From Candidatus Saccharimonadota bacterium (GTDB lineage: Bacteria > Patescibacteriota > Saccharimonadia > Saccharimonadales > Saccharimonadaceae), in contig JAQGGV010000057.1 of the NCBI GenBank assembly GCA_028289185.1, positions 1 through 9,116 on the forward strand: DNA of 9,116 nucleotides, in the 5' to 3' direction. A program made the translations under genes and the position numbers. Of this stretch, positions 5,971-9,116 are shown piece after piece. Numbering within the stretch: position 1 is the stretch's first letter; each line of letters opens with the position of its first letter. Below the pieces are notes generated by a model. That model was given only the letters and a program-made list of their open reading frames with translations. It was not told the DNA's origin and did no database searches.

Positions 5971-6765
5971 TTAAACACTACTGCCGATGCTGGCCGAATT
6001 GAATAGTGTCATAAGGATAAAAATCACCCCGACAACCAGTAGCATTGGCAGCACGATATCGTTGAAGCGAATAGCCTGGTGCTTCATATACGACGAGTAC
6101 GTCCGCTCGGCCAGAAAACTAATTCCGAGCAGCAGGAGCGTCGCCTGCGGCAACTTGAGCCCACCACCAAATGGCAACGTATACGCAATTGTCCAGTGGT
6201 ATGACAGCCAGCCGATCTCGGCCGTGACGAATGCCCATAGGAGGCTCAGGAATCGAATTTCGTCGTCTGAATGTGACACCAGTACATGTCGCGCGCAGGC
6301 ATAGCCAATCAGCCATAATACGATAACCACAAGGGACGATGGCCACTCATATGACAGGCTTTCGAGTGCAAAACTACCGACAAAAAGCGCGACTGCGGCC
6401 TGAGTCGCAACGTAGCTACGACGAGTACGAGGTTTTAGGAACAATAGCCATGCGGCATACAGAATCGCCAGTACTACCTGAACCAAAACCCCACTCGACG
6501 TTGACTGCCCCGCCAGGTACATCAGGATAACGACACCGATGCTAACAATGATGTCGACCATATTTGCCTCGAGGTGAGCAAACCAGAAACGTGGGCGAAC
6601 GGCCAGAATTCGCCATTTACTGAGCAGTACCAATACAATCGCTGCCCACGGCGTACCAGTCGAAATAGTAAACACCAAAATAGCGCCTGCAAGTGCAATA
6701 TTAAGCAAGATGTAGATCGTCTCGCTCAATACCGACCGACGTCGAACAACCCTTAGGAATTCCAT
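5971..6765 (-). CDS. Polytopic membrane protein of unknown function
   Basis: A 264-aa protein with about eight or nine hydrophobic segments (roughly 16-36, 38-55, 68-87, 92-110, 120-137, 142-160, 172-190, 205-220, 236-255). Charged loops lie between them, for example SKWRILAVRPRFWF (49-62), KPRTRRS (111-117) and SHSDDEIRF (164-172). No catalytic or transport signature is recognised. The frame is open further upstream to an ATG at 6855, but those 30 residues would be encoded by the hairpin-rich interval. I therefore place the start at the ATG at 6765, which has AGGAAGG just upstream and a -10 box ending 10 bases before it. It precedes htrA on the same strand (49 bases) and may be co-transcribed with it. 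It begins with a basic, Arg-rich segment, suggesting a cytoplasmic N-terminus. Confidence 0.75.
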   Translation of the reverse strand: MEFLRVVRRRSVLSETIYILLNIALAGAILVFTISTGTPWAAIVLVLLSKWRILAVRPRFWFAHLEANMVDIIVSIGVVILMYLAGQSTSSGVLVQVVLAILYAAWLLFLKPRTRRSYVATQAAVALFVGSFALESLSYEWPSSLVVIVLWLIGYACARHVLVSHSDDEIRFLSLLWAFVTAEIGWLSYHWTIAYTLPFGGGLKLPQATLLLLGISFLAERTYSSYMKHQAIRFNDIVLPMLLVVGVIFILMTLFNSASIGSSV

Positions 6766-6775
6766 AATCCTTCCT

Positions 6776-6804
6776 AGTATAGCAGGAGGGGCTTGCCCCT
6801 CCAA
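6776..6804 (-). promoter_or_regulatory. Predicted promoter of the membrane protein gene, with palindromic spacer
   Basis: On the minus strand, TTGGAG (6804-6799), a 17-bp spacer and TATACT (6781-6776). The -35 and spacer contain the GC-rich palindrome at 6784-6802. The -10 ends 10 bases before the ATG at 6765. Confidence 0.55.
6784..6802. repeat. GC-rich palindrome, copy 1
   Basis: GGAGGGGC-TT-GCCCCTCC, an eight-base-arm palindrome with no T-tract on either side. Its arms are the same as those of the palindrome at 8723-8742 on the other side of the LCP gene. Confidence 0.7.
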
Positions 6805-6840
6805 CTCTACGCGAAGTGAATTCGCATAGAGTTTCCACCC
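6792..6840 (-). repeat. Hairpin repeat, left copy (inverted relative to right copy)
   Basis: The minus strand contains GGAA, a 13-base arm AACTCTATGCGAA, the 5-nt loop TTCAC, the returning arm TTCGCGTAGAGTT and then GGAGGG. The hairpin itself is 6803-6833. As minus-strand RNA all 13 pairs form, one being U-G. About 31 of 49 positions agree with the right copy read on the plus strand, mainly the flanks and the core CGAATTYACTTCG. Confidence 0.6.
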
Positions 6841-6876
6841 CCTAAAGTACAACACTATGCACGTATGCCTTTGGCA

Positions 6877-6893
6877 CCAGTACCCTGTACTGG
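6877..6893. repeat. Central hairpin of the non-coding interval
   Basis: CCAGTAC and GTACTGG are perfect seven-base arms around CCT. They lie close to the midpoint between the two larger inverted hairpin repeats. A GG (6873-6874) and CC (6894-6895) can extend the stem past a two-base bulge. Confidence 0.55.
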
Positions 6894-6902
6894 CCTTAGA
6901 GG

Positions 6903-6951
6903 GAGAGGAAGTTGACTACGAATTTACTTCGTAGACAACTGGAGGGATGAG
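6903..6951 (+). repeat. Hairpin repeat, right copy
   Basis: The plus strand contains GGA, a 13-base arm AGTTGACTACGAA (6910-6922), the loop TTTAC, the returning arm TTCGTAGACAACT (6928-6940) and then GGAGGG. Only one position in the stem is mismatched. The arm sequence differs from the left copy but still pairs. On the minus strand this hairpin lies about 18 bases after the LCP stop codon and is followed by a pyrimidine-rich stretch, so it might also act as a weak terminator. Confidence 0.6.
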
Positions 6952-6957
6952 TCTGTG

Positions 6958-8673
6958 CTAATTGTTACTTGTAGTCGTTGGCTGAACGCCGATTATCAGC
7001 ACAAATTTGGCGGTCGAATCAACTATGATAGGCGGTGCGCCTGGAGTAACCTTGATGTTATAACGCTGCTGGAGTTTAGCAAGCGTCCCGGCATTGCCAT
7101 CACCTATCTGGTACAACACATACTGCGCATAGTCACCCTTTGGTGCGTTACCAACGCTATCAACAACAAACTTGTCAGCCTTTAGCTTGCCTGACTCTGT
7201 CTGCGCAACTCCGGCGACACCCGATCCGTTGTAGATGGCGATTGGGGCAGCTTCGCGAATGACAGGGTCAGACGACATGCGCTGCTGGATAGCTAGTTGC
7301 AAGTCACTATAATCATACGTACCGGCGGCTGGCTCAACAACACTTTGCCCATCAACATTACCAGTTGTCATAACTGGCTTGGCGCCATTTACGCCGTCAA
7401 TAAGGCTGATCGATTGAATGTCGTTATCCTTAATGTCCTGAGCCAGAGAGACAAGCGTATGGAATTCTTTGGTCTCGAAGGTTGTGCGCAGATTGTTCCC
7501 CAGGGCGTCAATGATGCTCGAAACCTTACCGAAGTCAGATAGCACACCGGCTGTAACGGCTTTTTCGCGGAGGGCTTTGATGATTTTTTGCTGGTTTTTC
7601 TCGCGGTCAAAGTTCGACTGCGCCAGCCCCCATGTCGGTGCTGAATCACCCCGTGCCTGCGCCAAATACAGTGCATGTTCAGCGTCGAGCACCTGTGGGC
7701 CGGGGCCATAATCGATAAAGTGGCCGCTTGGCGGACAGCGCGCTAGTACTTGGGCGTGCGTTACTTTGCGATCGCCGACGCCACACTTCCAGTCAAAGTT
7801 ACTATCCATCACACTGCCAGCTTTGACACCAGCCGGAACATCACCATCACCTTCGATATTAACGGTGATTGAACCACCGACAGCATTCACCATCTCACGC
7901 ATAACAGTGTAATTAACATTCACGCCGTACTGAACGTCGAGGCCAAAGATGTCACCCACAAAACTGGCTGTTTTGGTCAGTGCATTACGATCAGCATCAA
8001 CGCCGCTGCCACTGTGGACACAGCTATAGTACACGTTGATTTTACCCGCGTAGCCAGAGTCACATGCCTGCCCATACTTCACATATAGGTCACGCGGGAT
8101 ACTTATCAAAAAGGCATTTTTCTTGTTCTGATCGATACTCATAATCATCATCGAGTCGGTCAAGTTACCAGCCTGATGACCCGGGTCGTCCTCTGATGTA
8201 CCGAGCACCAAAATATTACTACGGCCATTATCGTCTTGCTTGAGTGGCTGGTTTTGGAAGACATCAAAGATACTACCTTTGAGCACATTACCGCTAGCAG
8301 TAATCGTCTTGTAGGCAAAATAGCCACCGATACCAAGAAAAATAACGAGGATGAGTAGGATGATGCGAACAATCCACTTGCGCTTCTTTGATTTCGGCGC
8401 GTGCGGTTTGCGGCCTTTTTTTGGCTGCTCGGGTTCGGTCTCGAGGTCATCGATACCAGTTAGCGACGCATTGATCTCATCGCGACTAATCCCAGCACGG
8501 CTCAGACGTGGACCCTCCTGTTTTTCTCTTTTCTCTTCTTTCTTTTCCTCTTTTGGCGGTGGTGTGTCCTGTTTTTTCTGGGACTGTAATTGCTGCCCAC
8601 CAATAACACCGCCTACCTTCCGATCGGTCGGACGGTTGATAAATCCTTCCATTGATGATGTTGGTCTCGCCAT
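6958..8673 (-). CDS. LCP (LytR-CpsA-Psr) family glycopolymer ligase with LytR_C domain
   Basis: LCP proteins transfer glycopolymers from lipid carriers to peptidoglycan outside the membrane. The 571-aa product has a long, highly charged cytoplasmic tail of about 100 residues (Pro/Glu/Lys-rich at 33-55, basic at 85-99), one membrane span (101-121), the LCP domain (about 150-375) and a LytR_C domain (about 476-563, starting PIAIYNGSGVAGVA). LCP landmarks are NILVLGTSEDD (153-163), LTDSMMIMSID (171-181) with the conserved Asp, LISIPRDLYV (189-198) with the conserved Arg194, and LYLAQARGDSA (335-345) plus FDREKNQQKIIKAL (355-368). Four cysteines (204, 218, 297, 313) sit in the extracellular domain. 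It has a good promoter close to the ATG and is divergent from signal peptidase I. Stop TAG. Confidence 0.93.
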   Translation of the reverse strand: MARPTSSMEGFINRPTDRKVGGVIGGQQLQSQKKQDTPPPKEEKKEEKREKQEGPRLSRAGISRDEINASLTGIDDLETEPEQPKKGRKPHAPKSKKRKWIVRIILLILVIFLGIGGYFAYKTITASGNVLKGSIFDVFQNQPLKQDDNGRSNILVLGTSEDDPGHQAGNLTDSMMIMSIDQNKKNAFLISIPRDLYVKYGQACDSGYAGKINVYYSCVHSGSGVDADRNALTKTASFVGDIFGLDVQYGVNVNYTVMREMVNAVGGSITVNIEGDGDVPAGVKAGSVMDSNFDWKCGVGDRKVTHAQVLARCPPSGHFIDYGPGPQVLDAEHALYLAQARGDSAPTWGLAQSNFDREKNQQKIIKALREKAVTAGVLSDFGKVSSIIDALGNNLRTTFETKEFHTLVSLAQDIKDNDIQSISLIDGVNGAKPVMTTGNVDGQSVVEPAAGTYDYSDLQLAIQQRMSSDPVIREAAPIAIYNGSGVAGVAQTESGKLKADKFVVDSVGNAPKGDYAQYVLYQIGDGNAGTLAKLQQRYNIKVTPGAPPIIVDSTAKFVLIIGVQPTTTSNN

Positions 8674-8686
8674 AAATACTCAGTCT

Positions 8687-8715
8687 ACTATACAAAACTT
8701 TGACGCTTATGACAA
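8687..8715 (-). promoter_or_regulatory. Promoter of the LCP gene
   Basis: On the minus strand TTGTCA (8715-8710), a 17-bp spacer and TATAGT (8692-8687). The -10 ends 13 bases before the ATG at 8673, so the leader would be about 6 nt, with no Shine-Dalgarno. The first bases of the -35 are also the end of the T-tract of the terminator-like hairpin at 8714-8742. Confidence 0.7.
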
Positions 8716-8742
8716 AAGAAAAAGGAGGGGCGAGCCCCTCCT
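8714..8742 (-). terminator. Terminator-like hairpin in the LCP/lepB divergent region (palindrome copy 2)
   Basis: AGGAGGGGC (8723-8731) and GCCCCTCCT (8734-8742) are perfect nine-base arms. Read on the minus strand they are followed by TTTTTCTTTT, the form of a strong intrinsic terminator. There is no minus-strand gene in view upstream of it, so it would stop antisense transcripts from the lepB side before they enter the LCP gene. Its arms match the palindrome at 6784-6802. Confidence 0.65.
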
Positions 8743-8774
8743 GGTTGCGACTGGTACATTTAAGCCTCATCCTA

Positions 8775-8780
8775 TATAGT
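8775..8780 (+). promoter_or_regulatory. Probable -10 box of signal peptidase I
   Basis: TATAGT ends eight bases before the ATG at 8789. No convincing -35 is seen. AGGTAGG between box and ATG could be a Shine-Dalgarno only if the mRNA starts unusually early. Confidence 0.5.
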
Positions 8781-8788
8781 AGGTAGGC

Positions 8789-9116
8789 ATGGAACAGATT
8801 GAAAAGAGTTTTGTACAACGCCATCCTTGGCTCAAAGATTTCGGTGGACTACTGTTTTTCATCGTTGCCGTCCTGATTGGAACAATTGTTATCAACACCT
8901 TTGTGTTTCGTAGTTTCAACGTCGAGGGCCCGAGCATGGAAAAGACTTTGTATACCGGCGACCGCTTGATCGTCGACCGCCTGCCAGTCACCTGGTCAGA
9001 ACTACAAAACAAGCAGTACATTCCGAACCGCGGACAAGTTATCGTCTTTAAAAACCCTCAGTTTACTGCCGGAAACCCCGACGAATACATCGTCAAACGT
9101 GTGATCGCCTTTCCTG
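8789..9116 (+). CDS. lepB: Signal peptidase I, N-terminal part (cut by window edge)
   Basis: Signal peptidase I cleaves signal peptides from exported proteins at the outer face of the membrane, using a Ser/Lys dyad. The 109 residues in view have a short cytoplasmic start, one membrane span (about 19-40), and then the catalytic-serine block NVEGPSMEKTLYTGDRLIVD (44-63) with Ser49. The catalytic-lysine block YIVKRVIAFP (100-109) follows, with Lys103. Both dyad residues are therefore present, and the gene continues beyond the right edge. The ATG at 8789 fits the distance from Ser49 to the membrane span. It is divergent from the LCP gene and likely provides export functions for the envelope proteins encoded nearby. 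Confidence 0.95.
   Translation, partial: MEQIEKSFVQRHPWLKDFGGLLFFIVAVLIGTIVINTFVFRSFNVEGPSMEKTLYTGDRLIVDRLPVTWSELQNKQYIPNRGQVIVFKNPQFTAGNPDEYIVKRVIAFP

Noticed and set aside
6766..6855. N-terminal extension of the membrane protein to the ATG at 6855 (294 aa)
   Set aside because: The extra 30 codons would be written by the GC palindrome and the long hairpin, and they lie upstream of a good -10 box and a Shine-Dalgarno-like AGGAAGG that both point to the ATG at 6765.
6841..6957. Possible tRNA or small structured RNA gene of a known class
   Set aside because: Hairpins are present, but no cloverleaf, no T-loop GTTCRANNC and no known riboswitch core could be recognised.
8351..8779. 142-codon plus-strand open frame antisense to the LCP N-terminus
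   Set aside because: It mirrors the charged tail and membrane span of LCP and crosses the terminator hairpin; no promoter or ribosome binding site.
1..9116. CRISPR arrays, insertion sequences, prophage or toxin-antitoxin genes
   Set aside because: No regularly spaced repeats, transposase, integrase or toxin motifs were found; gene content is housekeeping and envelope functions.

Overview
The window reads as a compact bacterial chromosome segment of about 50% GC. It is most likely from a Candidatus Saccharibacteria (TM7) genome or a close candidate-phyla-radiation relative. That assignment is inferred from the short EF-Ts, the cysteine-free bL31 with a Lys/Ala tail, the mix of surface genes and the very tight promoters; no rRNA or database search supports it. 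No mobile-element gene, CRISPR array, tRNA or rRNA was seen.

Layout, left to right. On the minus strand, bases 1-307 hold the beginning of an unrecognised membrane-anchored protein, preceded by a 52-aa single-span membrane protein with its own promoter. A terminator at 378-407 closes the minus-strand rpsB-tsf operon (427-1730). That operon starts from a consensus promoter and has a leader of about 78 nt containing a bulged stem-loop just upstream of the Shine-Dalgarno. Divergent from it run plus-strand genes: a short low-affinity iron permease family protein (1890-2387), rpmE for bL31 (2443-2769), prfA for RF1 (2830-3897) and prmC for the release-factor methyltransferase (3919-4740). prmC converges on a minus-strand HtrA-type serine protease (4737-5921), the two sharing a palindromic TTAA that encodes both stop codons. 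Upstream of htrA on the minus strand are a polytopic membrane protein of unknown function (5971-6765), a 192-bp non-coding interval full of hairpins, and an LCP (LytR-CpsA-Psr) cell-wall ligase with a LytR_C tail (6958-8673). Divergent from that is the start of signal peptidase I (from 8789), cut by the window edge.

The genes form two functional blocks. One is translation: S2, EF-Ts, L31, RF1 and its methyltransferase. RF1 and PrmC work directly together, because PrmC methylates the GGQ glutamine of RF1. The other is the cell envelope: HtrA, LCP, signal peptidase and the unknown membrane proteins.

The most interesting signals are non-coding. First, 6780-6960 carries two diverged inverted copies of a hairpin repeat with the same loop core but different stems that still pair. 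Second, nearly every gene except rpsB, tsf and those at the left edge has a -10 box only 6-13 nt before its start codon, which predicts leaderless or almost leaderless mRNAs. Third, rpsB stands out with a long structured leader. Fourth, htrA has an 11-bp-phased direct repeat where its -35 should be.
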